This document shows, piece after piece, positions 43,261-52,409 of a stretch of 64,000 nt of DNA. This stretch comes from Streptomyces sp. RKAG293 (lineage in GTDB: Bacteria; Actinomycetota; Actinomycetes; Streptomycetales; Streptomycetaceae), in the NCBI RefSeq assembly GCF_023701745.1, contig NZ_JAJOZB010000001.1:7797001-7861000 (forward strand), in the 5' to 3' direction. Below the pieces are notes generated by a model. It saw only the letters and a list, made by a program, of their open reading frames with translations, made no database searches and was not told where the DNA came from. The position numbers and the translations under genes were made by a program. The first letter of the stretch is position 1. Every line of letters starts with the position of its first letter.

Positions 43261-45182
43261 ACACCGCCGCGAAGAGACCGGGCCTGCTGGCCCGGGTCGT
43301 GCGCCGCCCGTCGGGCGCGGCCGCCATCGGCTGGCTGGTGCTGCTGACCGTGGCCACCGCCGGGGCCTCGTTCACCGCCCCGCGCGGGCCGCTGGACCAG
43401 GATCTCGGCCATGTACTGGCCGGCCCGTCGGGCGGCCATCTGCTCGGCACCGACAACCTGGGCCGAGACCTGCTGAGCCGGCTGCTGTTCGGCGGCCGCT
43501 CCACGCTGCTGGCGGTGGCCGAGTCGCTGCTGGTCTACCTGGTGATCGGCACCGTCCTGGGGCTGGCCTCGGGGTATCTCGGCGGCTGGGTGGACTGGCT
43601 GGTCACCCGTACCGCGGACCTGATGTTCGCGCTCCCGGGCATCATCATCGTGCTGGTCGTCCTGTCGGTGTTCCCCGGCAATCTGCACGCGGCGATGATC
43701 ACTTTCGGGGTGCTCGGCAGTCCGGGCCTGATCCGGATCCTCCGATCGCAGACCCTCGGCATCCGCGAGGAGTTGTACGTCGCCGCCGCGAAGGTCGCGG
43801 GGCTGACGCGCTCCCAGATCCTGCGCCGGCACGTGCTGCCGCGGATGACCAGCATGGTCATCGTCCAGGCGGCGCTGTTCTCCGCGATCGTCGTCACCAT
43901 CCAGGCGGGGCTGGGCTTTCTGGGCCTCGGGGCACAGCCGCCCAACCCGTCCTGGGGCGGCCTCGTCGCCGACGCCTCGCAGGCCATCGACCGTGATCCC
44001 TGGATGCTGGTCCCCGCGGGCATTCCGCTGGTCATCACCGTGATCGCGCTGGGTCTGCTGGGGGACGCGATCCGCGACGCGGCCATCGAGGGCTGGTCGG
44101 TCTCCAAGATGGCGGCGCCGCAGGGCCGCACGGTGCCGGCGGCGAGGGCCCCCGAGGCCACCGGGCCCCCGGTGGAGGGCGGCGGCGAACCGGACGCGCG
44201 GGCGCTGCTGTCGGTCCGGAACCTGTCCGTCGAGATCGGCGGCATCCCCGTCGTCCAGGGAGTGTCCTTCGACGTCATGGCGGGGGAGACGCTCGGCGTC
44301 GTCGGTGAGTCCGGGTGCGGTAAGTCGGTGACGGCGCTGGGCGTCCTGGGCCTGGTGCCCGGCGGCGGCCGGGTCGCCGCCGGCCAGGTGGTGTTCGACG
44401 GGGTCGACCTGGCCGGATCCCCGGCCGAGCTGGCCCGGGTCCGTGGCTCCGGGATCGCCTATGTGTCCCAGGAACCGATGGTGGCCCTCGACCCGACCTT
44501 CCCGGTCGGCCGTCAACTCGCCGAGGCCGTACGGCGGCACAGCCGCACGGACCGGCGGACGACCCGCGCCGCGGCCCACCGCCGGGTGATCGAGCTGCTC
44601 ACCATGGTGAACATCCCCGACCCGGAGGCGGTGGCCGGCCGCTATCCGCACCAGCTGTCCGGCGGGATGGCCCAGCGCGTCGCCATCGCGCTCGCCCTGG
44701 CGGGCGACCCGAAGCTGCTGATCGCCGACGAGCCGACCACCGCGCTGGACGTGACCGTCCAGGCCGAGATCCTGACGCTGCTGCGCGGGCTGCAGGCCGG
44801 GACGGGGATGGCCGTGCTCATCGTCACCCACGACTGGGGGGTGGTGGCGGACCTCTGCCACCGGTCGGTCGTGATGTACGCGGGGCAGGTCGTGGAGCAG
44901 GCGGACGTCGAGTCGATGTTCACCCTGCCGCTCCATCCGTACACCGCGGGCCTGCTGGCGGCCAACCCGCACCTGGCCGGCGGCGGAGAGCCGCTGCCGA
45001 CGATCCCCGGCACGGTGCCGGCCCCCCGCGACTGGCCGCAGGGCTGCCGGTTCGCGGCCCGGTGCTCGCTCGTCACCGACGCGTGCGCGGCGGCGCCGGT
45101 CGCCCTCACCCGGCCCGTACCCGACCGCCTCACGCGGTGCGTCCATTCCCAGCAGCTCCTCGTGGAGGGCACCCCCAGATGA
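43257..45182 (+). CDS. ABC importer permease 2 fused to ATPase (DppC-DppD type)
   Basis: This protein has 641 residues. Residues 1 to about 285 form a six-helix DppC/OppC permease ([47 protein letters not shown]). After a Gly/Pro/Ala linker the rest (about 320-641) is an OppD-type ATPase with Walker A GESGCGKS, signature [15 protein letters not shown], Walker [13 protein letters not shown], the H-loop and the C-terminal oligopeptide-transport domain with [14 protein letters not shown], a likely iron-sulfur cysteine set. Permease and ATPase are separate proteins in the classical systems. ATGA coupling on both sides. Confidence 0.92.
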   Translation: MNTAAKRPGLLARVVRRPSGAAAIGWLVLLTVATAGASFTAPRGPLDQDLGHVLAGPSGGHLLGTDNLGRDLLSRLLFGGRSTLLAVAESLLVYLVIGTVLGLASGYLGGWVDWLVTRTADLMFALPGIIIVLVVLSVFPGNLHAAMITFGVLGSPGLIRILRSQTLGIREELYVAAAKVAGLTRSQILRRHVLPRMTSMVIVQAALFSAIVVTIQAGLGFLGLGAQPPNPSWGGLVADASQAIDRDPWMLVPAGIPLVITVIALGLLGDAIRDAAIEGWSVSKMAAPQGRTVPAARAPEATGPPVEGGGEPDARALLSVRNLSVEIGGIPVVQGVSFDVMAGETLGVVGESGCGKSVTALGVLGLVPGGGRVAAGQVVFDGVDLAGSPAELARVRGSGIAYVSQEPMVALDPTFPVGRQLAEAVRRHSRTDRRTTRAAAHRRVIELLTMVNIPDPEAVAGRYPHQLSGGMAQRVAIALALAGDPKLLIADEPTTALDVTVQAEILTLLRGLQAGTGMAVLIVTHDWGVVADLCHRSVVMYAGQVVEQADVESMFTLPLHPYTAGLLAANPHLAGGGEPLPTIPGTVPAPRDWPQGCRFAARCSLVTDACAAAPVALTRPVPDRLTRCVHSQQLLVEGTPR

Positions 45183-46240
45183 CTCCGCAGACCATCCTCG
45201 ACATCCAGGACCTGACCGTCGAGTTCCGCCAGGGCCGGCGTACCCCGCCGTTCCGTGCCGTGGACTCGGTGTCCCTGAGCATCGCGGCGGGAGAGACCGT
45301 CGGCCTGGTCGGCGAGTCCGGCTCGGGCAAGTCGACCATCGGCCGGGCCGTGCTCGGGCTCAACCCGGTCCGCTCGGGCCGGATCCACTTCGAGGGCACC
45401 GACATCACCAGCGCCCGGCCCGGAGTCCGGCGGGAGCTCAGCGCCCGGCTGCAAGTGGTCTTCCAGGACCCGTACTCGTCGCTCAATCCGGCCCGCACCA
45501 TCGGCCGGACACTCGCCGAACCGCTGCTGGTGCACCGGAAGATCGGCGCGGCGGAGACCGCGGAGCGGGTCACGGAGATGCTGGCGCGGGTCGGGATGCC
45601 CGCCGACACCGCGAGCCGGTACCCCGGGCAGTTCTCCGGCGGGCAGCGGCAGCGGATCGCCATCGCCCGCGCGCTGATGCTCTCGCCGCGCCTGGTGATC
45701 TGCGACGAACCGGTCAGCGCACTCGACCTGTCCATCCAGGCCCAGGTGATGAACCTGCTGGCCGATCTGCAGAGCGAACTCTCCCTCAGCTATCTGTTCA
45801 TCGCCCACGACCTCCCCGTCGTCCGGCACCTCTCACACCGCATCGTCGTCCTCTACCGAGGCCAGGTCATGGAGTCCGGGCCCGCCGACGCCGTCTACGC
45901 CGATCCCGTGCACCCCTACACCCAGGCGCTGCTCGCGGCGGTCCCCGAACCCGATCCCCGGGTGCAACGGGCCCGCAGGGCCGACAAGGAGGCGGCCGGC
46001 GCCACCGTCCTGTCCACCCAGCCGCCCGCGGCCACCGGCTGTGCCTTCGCGCACCGCTGCCCGCACGCGATCGACATCTGCCACAGCCTGCGCCCCGAGC
46101 TGCTGCCCGTCCCCGGCGGCGAAGCGTCGGGCGGCGGGCGGACCGCCGCCTGCCATCGCGCCGCGGACCTGCATCCGCTGACCGTTCCAGCACATTCAGG
46201 AATCACAGGAGAGGAAGTGCCGTGTTCAGGCAACGAATGA
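45179..46240 (+). CDS. ABC importer ATPase (DppF/OppF type)
   Basis: This 353-residue ATPase has Walker [10 protein letters not shown] (about 45), signature [15 protein letters not shown], Walker [14 protein letters not shown]-loop FIAHDLPVV and a C-terminal oligopeptide-transport domain with conserved cysteines ([14 protein letters not shown]). ATG 45179 overlaps the fusion stop as ATGA. Its last 19 bases overlap the start of the binding-protein gene. It supplies the second nucleotide-binding site of the importer. Confidence 0.93.
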   Translation: MTPQTILDIQDLTVEFRQGRRTPPFRAVDSVSLSIAAGETVGLVGESGSGKSTIGRAVLGLNPVRSGRIHFEGTDITSARPGVRRELSARLQVVFQDPYSSLNPARTIGRTLAEPLLVHRKIGAAETAERVTEMLARVGMPADTASRYPGQFSGGQRQRIAIARALMLSPRLVICDEPVSALDLSIQAQVMNLLADLQSELSLSYLFIAHDLPVVRHLSHRIVVLYRGQVMESGPADAVYADPVHPYTQALLAAVPEPDPRVQRARRADKEAAGATVLSTQPPAATGCAFAHRCPHAIDICHSLRPELLPVPGGEASGGGRTAACHRAADLHPLTVPAHSGITGEEVPCSGNE

Positions 46241-47766
46241 TCAGCGGGCTGGCGACCTTGGTGGTGCTCGCCGCCGCGGCCACCGCGTGTGGCGGGTCGT
46301 CGAAGGACTCCGGCGGCCAGGGCGACACCCTGACCGTCATCTCCCCGAGCGCCCCGGCGAGCCTCGACCCGGCGAAGGCCAACGTCGGTTCCGACAACTG
46401 GTTCGTCAACCTGGCCTACGACACCGTTCTGCGGCAGGGGCAGGACGGGAAGACCGGTCCCGCGCTCGCCACCAAGTGGGGGTATGTCGGCACCGGCAAC
46501 CGGGAGTTCGACTTCACCCTGCGCGACGGGGTGAAGTTCGCCGACGGCACGGCCATGACCGCCCAGACCGTCGCGGCATCACTGAACTACACCCGTAAGA
46601 ACGGGCTCAACGTCTCCTGGACCTCGGCGATCGACTCCGTCACCGCCACCGGCCCGCTCACCGTGCGGATCCACTGCTCCAGCCCGCACCCCAACGTGCC
46701 CCAGCTGCTCAACCAGATCCTGCTCGTCGGCTCGGTGATCAGCCCCGCGGGCCTGGCGAACGCCGGGAAGATGGGCACCCAGTCCTTCGGCGCGGGCCCG
46801 TATGTCCTGGACACCGCCCACACGGCCACCGGCGACCACTACACGTACACCCCCAACCCCAACTACTGGGACAAGACGAAGATCCACTGGAAGAAGGTGA
46901 TCATCAAGATCGTCGCCAACCCCAACTCGGCCCTCCAGGCCGTGAAGACCGGGCAGGCCGACGTCCTGGGCATCACCGCCAACCAGGTCGACACCGCCAC
47001 CTCGGGCGGCCTCAGCGTGATCCGTTCGCCCAACGCCTTCCTCGGCATCGACCTCGTCGACCGTGACGGAGTCCTCTCCAAGCCCCTCAAGGACGTCCGG
47101 GTCCGGCAGGCCCTCAACTACGCGGTGGACCGCGAGAGCATCACCAAGGCCCTCTTCCAGCAGTACGGTCACGCCACCGACCAGATATCCCTCCCCGGCC
47201 TGGACGGTTTCGCCGCCGACTACGACAACCACTACTCCTACGACCCGGCGAAGGCCAAGCAGCTGCTCGCCGCCGCGGGGTACCCGAACGGGTTCCCGCT
47301 GCACATGGAGACGCAGAACTTCTTCGGCATCGACCTGGTCACCCAGGCCGTCGTCCAGCAGTGGAAGCAGATCGGCGTCACCGCCACCGTCACCACGGAC
47401 ACCAGCATCGGCCAGTGGCTGGGCAACGCCACCTCCAAGAAGTTCCCCGCGCTCGGGTTCGGCTACGGCGGCGCCTCCACCTACACGCTGTTGCTGGACT
47501 GGATGCTGCCGCACCCCACCGCGTTCAATCCGTTCGCCTCGCAGGATCCCGCACTGACCGCCATGCTGGCCACCGCCGCGGCCGCCCCCCAGGAGCAGCA
47601 GCCGGCGCTCTACCAGAACGTCATGCGCAGGGTCGTCGACCAGGCGTGGTTCGTCTCGGTGCTGCGGACCGACGGGATCTACGCCTTCAACAGCAAGAAG
47701 CTGAAGGGGTTCGCGGTGGCGCCCAGCTACCTTCCCGACCTCGCCTGGGCCACCGCGCCGAAGTAG
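46222..47766 (+). CDS. Solute-binding lipoprotein of the importer (SBP_bac_5)
   Basis: This 514-residue protein begins at GTG 46222 inside the end of the ATPase gene, after GGAGAGGAAG. The signal peptide ends in a lipobox (VVLAAAATAC) with Cys at about residue 23. The mature part is a family 5 binding protein (SLDPAKANVGSDNW; EFDFTLRDGVKFADGTAM; VRQALNYAVDRESI). Members bind peptides, nickel, opines or various glycosides, so the ligand cannot be named. Position next to the catabolic genes and CACGTG operators before the operon suggest it imports a substrate of that pathway. Confidence 0.92.
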   Translation: MFRQRMISGLATLVVLAAAATACGGSSKDSGGQGDTLTVISPSAPASLDPAKANVGSDNWFVNLAYDTVLRQGQDGKTGPALATKWGYVGTGNREFDFTLRDGVKFADGTAMTAQTVAASLNYTRKNGLNVSWTSAIDSVTATGPLTVRIHCSSPHPNVPQLLNQILLVGSVISPAGLANAGKMGTQSFGAGPYVLDTAHTATGDHYTYTPNPNYWDKTKIHWKKVIIKIVANPNSALQAVKTGQADVLGITANQVDTATSGGLSVIRSPNAFLGIDLVDRDGVLSKPLKDVRVRQALNYAVDRESITKALFQQYGHATDQISLPGLDGFAADYDNHYSYDPAKAKQLLAAAGYPNGFPLHMETQNFFGIDLVTQAVVQQWKQIGVTATVTTDTSIGQWLGNATSKKFPALGFGYGGASTYTLLLDWMLPHPTAFNPFASQDPALTAMLATAAAAPQEQQPALYQNVMRRVVDQAWFVSVLRTDGIYAFNSKKLKGFAVAPSYLPDLAWATAPK

Positions 47767-47799
47767 TACCCGCCCCGGCCTCCTCGCCCTTTCCGCCCC

Positions 47800-47851
47800 G
47801 CGCCTCCCGTCTCCCGCCTGCCCGTTCCGGCCGGCGGGAGACGGGAGGCGC
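47800..47851 (+). terminator. 19-bp hairpin terminator of the importer operon
   Basis: The arms 47800-47818 and 47833-47851 are perfectly complementary (19 bases) around a 14-base loop, 34 bases after the stop. No T-tract follows. This is the longest hairpin in the window. Confidence 0.85.
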
Positions 47852-47968
47852 GCTTCGCCGTGGGGCCCGGCGGGCGGCGCACACCTGATCGTCTCTGATC
47901 AGTTCGCGCTCCCGTGCGCAGGTCGGCGCAGCGTGGCGGTCCGGTGACCGAGAGGTAGGCGACAACCC

Positions 47969-47997
47969 TTGCCAGCAACGGCCAACTGTGCTGATAT
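47969..47997 (+). promoter_or_regulatory. Possible promoter of the gene at 48138
   Basis: TTGCCA (47969-47974) and TGATAT (47992-47997) are spaced by 17 bases in a locally AT-richer stretch, about 140 bases before the start. The rest of the 370-base gap 47767-48137 shows only the importer terminator. Confidence 0.4.
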
Positions 47998-48137
47998 TCG
48001 AACCTGCTTGCAGTGACAGCAGGTGCCCTCCCGAACACGCCGGGGCGAACTGGCGGCGCACGTACGGCGCCCAACGGAACAGCCGTCGGATCAGCTCTGC
48101 GGTAGCCAGCCCGGCCGCCCTCCCTCAAACGAGTGCC

Positions 48138-49328
48138 ATGCCACAGGACTTCTTCGAACCGCGTCGGCCGGCCGGGCGGGCGCGGCCACCGGGCACGGCT
48201 CCGGGGTCCGAACCGGCACGCCGTGACAACGGCGCCTCCGCGTGGCCCGACGAAGTGATCCTGGCGGCCCCGCCGCCCGCCTCGCCCACACCGGTACGGA
48301 TGCCCGGCGAGGACGAAGGGCGGTGCGGACGGGCCCGCCGGCCGGGTCTTCGATCCGCCCTGCGGAAACGATTACGGCTGCCGGGGCAACGTCCCTTCAC
48401 CTCGGATTCCGGGGACAGTTCGGCGGGCCGCCGGTTCCTCGTCGGGGCCGCGATGACGACCGCCGTCGCGCTGATCGCCGCAGGCGTCGTGCTCGCCACG
48501 GTGAACCGCCAGCCGGACCATGCGCGGCCGCTCTCGGTACCCGTCGCGGGCAAGCCGTCCGGCCCCGCCGACACCGGACCGTCGTCCGGCGTCCGGGCCG
48601 AGACGGCCCGGTGGATCATCCGGAACGTCGGCCCCGGCCATGTGGTCGCCTGCGACGCCGCCATGTGCGGATCGCTCGCCGCGCTCGGCTTCCCCGCCTC
48701 CTCGACGGTGTGGGTGAAGGACAGCGCGCTGGAGCTGCAGAGCGCGGACGTCGCGGTCCTCACCTCGACGCTGCAGACCCGGCTGGGTCCCGCCGTCGGG
48801 GCGCTGACCGCCGCTCAGCCGCTCGCCGCGTTCGGCTCGGGCGCCCAGACGGTCACGATCCAGCCGGTGGCCCACGCCGGACGGGCCTCCTACGAACGGG
48901 CGATGGCCGCCGACCTCGCCGACCGCGGACTCGCGGGCCGGGCGCTCGCGGCGAACAGCCGCATCACCTTCGCCGCCGCGGCCCGCGTCCCGCTGGAGCA
49001 GGGACTGGTGGACATGCGGATCTGCGCGCTGCTCGCGACGCTGAGCAGCGGACACACCCTGACCGTCGAGTCCTTCGGGCCGGCCGCGCCCGGAGCCGGC
49101 GCCGGCGTCCCCCGCAACGGGGTGGAGATCTCCACCATCGACACGGTCTCCGCCATGGGGTCCGCCGAACCGGCGACCACCCTGCGGGCCCTCGTCGCGG
49201 CCCAACAGCCGCCGTACCGCCCGCTGCGGACCGCGAGCCGCGCGGCGCAGGCGGGGTCACCGGCGGTGCTCACCCTGCTCTACTCCCAGCCGGCGCCGGT
49301 CAATCCGCGGAACGGCGCGGCTCCGTGA
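48138..49328 (+). CDS. Membrane-anchored extracytoplasmic protein of unknown function
   Basis: This 396-residue protein has a disordered, basic cytoplasmic part (1-97), a single membrane helix (about 100-122: GAAMTTAVALIAAGVVLATV) and an outer domain of about 270 residues. The outer domain opens ARWIIRNVGPGHVVACDAAMCGSLAALG, with two close cysteines, and later has VDMRICALLATLSSGHTL. I do not recognise a named family. The gene precedes the DUF4397 protein and sortase in the same direction, so a role in cell-surface display is plausible but unproven. Confidence 0.7.
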   Translation: MPQDFFEPRRPAGRARPPGTAPGSEPARRDNGASAWPDEVILAAPPPASPTPVRMPGEDEGRCGRARRPGLRSALRKRLRLPGQRPFTSDSGDSSAGRRFLVGAAMTTAVALIAAGVVLATVNRQPDHARPLSVPVAGKPSGPADTGPSSGVRAETARWIIRNVGPGHVVACDAAMCGSLAALGFPASSTVWVKDSALELQSADVAVLTSTLQTRLGPAVGALTAAQPLAAFGSGAQTVTIQPVAHAGRASYERAMAADLADRGLAGRALAANSRITFAAAARVPLEQGLVDMRICALLATLSSGHTLTVESFGPAAPGAGAGVPRNGVEISTIDTVSAMGSAEPATTLRALVAAQQPPYRPLRTASRAAQAGSPAVLTLLYSQPAPVNPRNGAAP

Positions 49329-49436
49329 ACCTCATCCGGCGACGCGTACTCGACGACTCGCCTCCGACGACGCGTCTTCGACGACGCGCGTCCGACCACC
49401 ACATCCGACCGTCGTATGCCAGAAGGGCCCCCTCGT

Positions 49437-50312
49437 ATGACGCTTCCCGTCCGCAGACCCGCGGCCGTCCTGCTCTCGGCCGCACTGTGCACTGCCGTGC
49501 TGGCCGGTCCCGCCGCCGCGACCGCGAACGCGGCCCCCGCCCAGCCGGGCGGCTGGCTGCGGCTCGCCCACTTCTCGCCGGGCGCTCCGGCCGTGGACGT
49601 CTATCTGTATCCGTTCGGCGGCTCGAAGGCCGCGCTGGTGCTGAAGAACGTCGCGTACGGTGACGCCTCGCCGTACGAGACCGTGGCCGGCGGGCAGTAC
49701 ACGGTCGCGATGCGGGTGGCGGGTGCGGCGGCGTCCGTCGCTCCGGTCATCTCCGCCACCGTGCGGGTCGAGCAGGGGAAGGCCTACACGGTGGCCGGCC
49801 TCGGCCCGGGTAGCGCACTCGAACTGCGGACTCTCGACGACCAGCTCTCCGCGCCGCAGGACCGGGCCGGGATACGGGTGATCCAGGCGTCGCTGAGCCA
49901 GCCCTCCGTCGCCGTCCAGGTCGCGGACAACGGACCGAGCCGGCTGCGCTTCCCCACCTCGACCCCGTACAGCACGGTGCGCGCCGGAGCCACCGCCGTG
50001 AAGGTCACCGCGGGTTCGGCCAGCACCAGCCGGACGCTGCAGCTCGCGGGCCGCAGCACCCACACCCTGGTGGTGCTCTCCTCGTCGGGCGCCGCACCGA
50101 AGCTGCTCGACCTGACCGACTCCAGCGGGCCCGCCACCCAGCCGGGCGGCGGCGTCGAAGCGGGGCTCGGCGGTCTCAGCAAGCCAGCCGCCACGGCGAC
50201 GGGCGCGGGCGGTTCGTCCTCCGGCCTGCCCGCGGTGGCCGGCTGGGCCGCCGCCCTGGTCCTGGGCCTCGGCGCGCTCCTCTTCGCCGCGCGGCGCCTG
50301 CGGCGGTCCTGA
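49437..50312 (+). CDS. Secreted DUF4397 protein with C-terminal sorting-like signal
   Basis: ATG 49437 is chosen, 10 bases after AGAAGG, giving 291 residues with a signal peptide cleaved near ANAAPA. The main domain is DUF4397 (WLRLAHFSPGAPAVDVYLYP; GGQYTVAMRVAG). After a Gly/Ser-rich linker the C terminus has LPAVAG, a hydrophobic helix and the basic tail RRLRRS. That layout is a cell-wall sorting signal, though LPAVAG departs from LPxTG or LAxTG. The class F sortase gene follows after 6 bases and is the likely partner. The 108 bases upstream contain imperfect CGACGACGCG repeats. Confidence 0.85.
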   Translation: MTLPVRRPAAVLLSAALCTAVLAGPAAATANAAPAQPGGWLRLAHFSPGAPAVDVYLYPFGGSKAALVLKNVAYGDASPYETVAGGQYTVAMRVAGAAASVAPVISATVRVEQGKAYTVAGLGPGSALELRTLDDQLSAPQDRAGIRVIQASLSQPSVAVQVADNGPSRLRFPTSTPYSTVRAGATAVKVTAGSASTSRTLQLAGRSTHTLVVLSSSGAAPKLLDLTDSSGPATQPGGGVEAGLGGLSKPAATATGAGGSSSGLPAVAGWAAALVLGLGALLFAARRLRRS

Positions 50313-50318
50313 GCCCTG

Positions 50319-50981
50319 ATGGGACGCCATGCCAGGCCCCGCCCGCCGCACCGGATCGCGCTCGGTTCGCTGGCGCTGCTCGGAGCGGCGTCGGCGGTCG
50401 GCGGCGCGGTGGGCCTCGGCCCGCACCTGATGCGCGCCGACGCGCCGGCCGGCGGTGACCGGGCGGTCCGGATGGCTGTCCCGGCGCCCGGTCCCGACCC
50501 GGTCGGCACGACGCCGCCGGGACCGTCGCCGGCCGTCGCGCCGCACCCCAGCTCGCTGTCCATCCCGGCCATCCAGCTGCGCACCGCCCTGGAGACCCTC
50601 GGACTGTCGCCCACCGGAACGCTCCAGGTTCCGGTGCGGCCGGAGCGGGCGGGCTGGTTCGACGGCGGCCCCGTCCCCGGCCAGGTGGGCCCCGCGGTCG
50701 TGGTGGGCCATGTCGACTCCGTCGACGGGCCCGCCGTGTTCGCCCGGCTGTCGTCGCTGCGGCCGGGCGACGTGATCACCGTGGGTCTCGGCGACGGCGG
50801 CAGCGTCCGCTTCCGGGTGACCGCGGTCCGGCGGTTCGCGAAGGACCGGTTCCCCACCGCCGAGGTGTACGGGCCGCAGCCGGATGCGCAGCTCCGGCTC
50901 ATCACCTGCGGCGGGGCCTTCGACGGCCATCACTATCCCGACGACATCGTGGTCTTCGCCCGCCTCGCCGGCACCCCGTAG
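50319..50981 (+). CDS. Class F sortase
   Basis: This 220-residue protein has an N-terminal membrane anchor (about 12-35), a Pro-rich stalk, then the sortase barrel with catalytic His131 in VVGHVDS and Cys197 in LITCGG, and an Arg near 216 in VVFARLAG. The family cuts sorting signals and joins proteins to the wall or acts as a housekeeping transpeptidase in actinobacteria. ATG 50319 lies 6 bases after the DUF4397 stop. Enzyme and candidate substrate are thus coexpressed. Confidence 0.92.
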   Translation: MGRHARPRPPHRIALGSLALLGAASAVGGAVGLGPHLMRADAPAGGDRAVRMAVPAPGPDPVGTTPPGPSPAVAPHPSSLSIPAIQLRTALETLGLSPTGTLQVPVRPERAGWFDGGPVPGQVGPAVVVGHVDSVDGPAVFARLSSLRPGDVITVGLGDGGSVRFRVTAVRRFAKDRFPTAEVYGPQPDAQLRLITCGGAFDGHHYPDDIVVFARLAGTP

Positions 50982-50998
50982 CCACGCCCTCTGGAAAA

Positions 50999-51017
50999 TA
51001 GCTCTGACTACGAGCTA
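50999..51017. promoter_or_regulatory. Inverted repeat at the MarR promoter
   Basis: TAGCTC and GAGCTA are perfect 6-base arms separated by 7 bases. The right arm runs into TAAAAT (51016-51021), a good -10 lying 6 bases before the MarR ATG. This suggests a leaderless message repressed by its own product. Confidence 0.65.
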
Positions 51018-51027
51018 AAATTGCGCT

Positions 51028-51483
51028 ATGACCGCAGCGGAGTTCCCCGACGCCCTCGCGGACGCGCTGGCCGGTGTGCAGCGGCTGATCCGGCGCCGGC
51101 TGCGCGGCGGGCTGACCGTCCCACGGCTGCGCGGCGCGCAGGTCGAACTCCTGCAACTGGTCGCGGCCCGTCCCGGCATCCGGGTGTCGGCCGCGGCCAA
51201 GGAGCTCTACCTCGCGGGCAATTCGGTCTCCACACTCGTCAACCAGCTGGTCCGGGACGGCTATCTGCTGCGCGAGACCGACCCGGACGACCGCCGCTCG
51301 GCACTGCTGCAGATCACTCCCGCGGCCAGAACGCGGCTGCGCGACTGGAAGTCCCGGCGCGACGCGCTGGTGCGCGAGCAGGTGGCGCGGCTCGACGCGG
51401 CCGACCGGGCGGCACTGGAGGCGGCGCTGCCGGCGCTGCGCAGACTCGCCCAGAACCTGCACGAGGAAGCGGAGGGGACATGA
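51028..51483 (+). CDS. MarR-family transcriptional regulator
   Basis: This 151-residue winged-helix protein has the DNA-recognition helix in AAKELYLAGNSVSTLVNQLVRDGYL (about 52-76) and the wing RETDPDDRRSALLQIT. It has the usual MarR dimerisation helices at both ends. There is no ribosome-binding site before ATG 51028, matching a leaderless start. Its stop overlaps the ATPase ATG (ATGA), so it likely represses the exporter operon and itself through the inverted repeat at 50999-51017. Confidence 0.92.
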   Translation: MTAAEFPDALADALAGVQRLIRRRLRGGLTVPRLRGAQVELLQLVAARPGIRVSAAAKELYLAGNSVSTLVNQLVRDGYLLRETDPDDRRSALLQITPAARTRLRDWKSRRDALVREQVARLDAADRAALEAALPALRRLAQNLHEEAEGT

Positions 51484-52409
51484 CCGTCGATTCCGGAACC
51501 GCCGGCCAGGGGGCCATGGATCAGGAGGCCGTGGATCGGGCGGTCGTGGATCGGGCGGCGCACGCTCCCGGTCCCGCCGAACCCGACGCCGTCACCTGTA
51601 GCGGGCTGGAGTACGCCTTCGGCGAGACGAAGGCCGTCGACGGCCTCGACCTGTCGGTCCGCGCCGGTGAGGTCTTCGGGCTGCTCGGCCCGAACGGGGC
51701 CGGCAAGACCACCGCCATCCGCTGCATCACCACCCTGCTGCCGGTACCGGGCGGCATGGTGCGGGTCTTCGGGCACGACGTCGCCAAGGAGCGGATGGCG
51801 GTGCGTCGGCTGCTGGGCTACGTACCCCAACAGCTGTCCGCCGACTCCGGGCTGACGGGCCGTGAGAACGTGGCGCTCTTCGCCCGGGTCTTCGACGTGT
51901 CCCGCCGCGAACGGGCCGCCCGCGTCGGGCAGGCGCTGGAGGCGGTCGACCTCACCGACGCGGCCGACCGGCTGGCCAAGACGTACTCCGGTGGCATGAT
52001 CCGCCGCCTCGAACTCGCCCAGGCGCTGGTCAGCGCGCCGCGGCTGCTGATGCTCGACGAGCCGACGATCGGCCTCGACCCGATCGCCCGCACCAGCGTG
52101 TGGGAGCACATCAACGCGGTACGGGCCGCCACGGGCATGACCGTCCTGGTGACCACGCACTACATGGACGAGGCCGACCAGTACTGCGACCGCGTCGCTC
52201 TCATGCACCGCGGCCGGATCCGCGCGCTCGGCACGGCCGACGAGCTCAGGTCCGATCTGAGGGACCGCCGCCGGGCATCCGGCGACGACGACGCGGCGCC
52301 GACGCTGGAGGACGTCTTCCGGGACGTCGCCGGCAGCGGCCTCGACGAGCAGGGAGGAGACTTCCGCGATGTCCGCAGCACCCGCCGCACCGCGTCCCGT
52401 GTCGGCTGA
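51480..52409 (+). CDS. ABC-2 exporter ATPase (DrrA type)
   Basis: This 309-residue ATPase has Walker A GPNGAGKTT (about 70), Q-loop YVPQQLSADSGLTGRENV, signature YSGGMIRRLELAQAL and Walker B LLMLDEPTIGLD, with the DrrA-like TTHYMDEADQYCDR. An N-terminal stretch of about 38 residues is low-complexity. It couples to the MarR gene through ATGA. With the permease it should export a drug or lipid under MarR control. Confidence 0.93.
   Translation: MTVDSGTAGQGAMDQEAVDRAVVDRAAHAPGPAEPDAVTCSGLEYAFGETKAVDGLDLSVRAGEVFGLLGPNGAGKTTAIRCITTLLPVPGGMVRVFGHDVAKERMAVRRLLGYVPQQLSADSGLTGRENVALFARVFDVSRRERAARVGQALEAVDLTDAADRLAKTYSGGMIRRLELAQALVSAPRLLMLDEPTIGLDPIARTSVWEHINAVRAATGMTVLVTTHYMDEADQYCDRVALMHRGRIRALGTADELRSDLRDRRRASGDDDAAPTLEDVFRDVAGSGLDEQGGDFRDVRSTRRTASRVG

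Noticed and set aside
47727-48128. Minus-strand open frame after the importer operon
   Set aside because: It runs through the 19-bp terminator hairpin, whose arms give mirrored Arg/Pro-rich residues; no protein signature.
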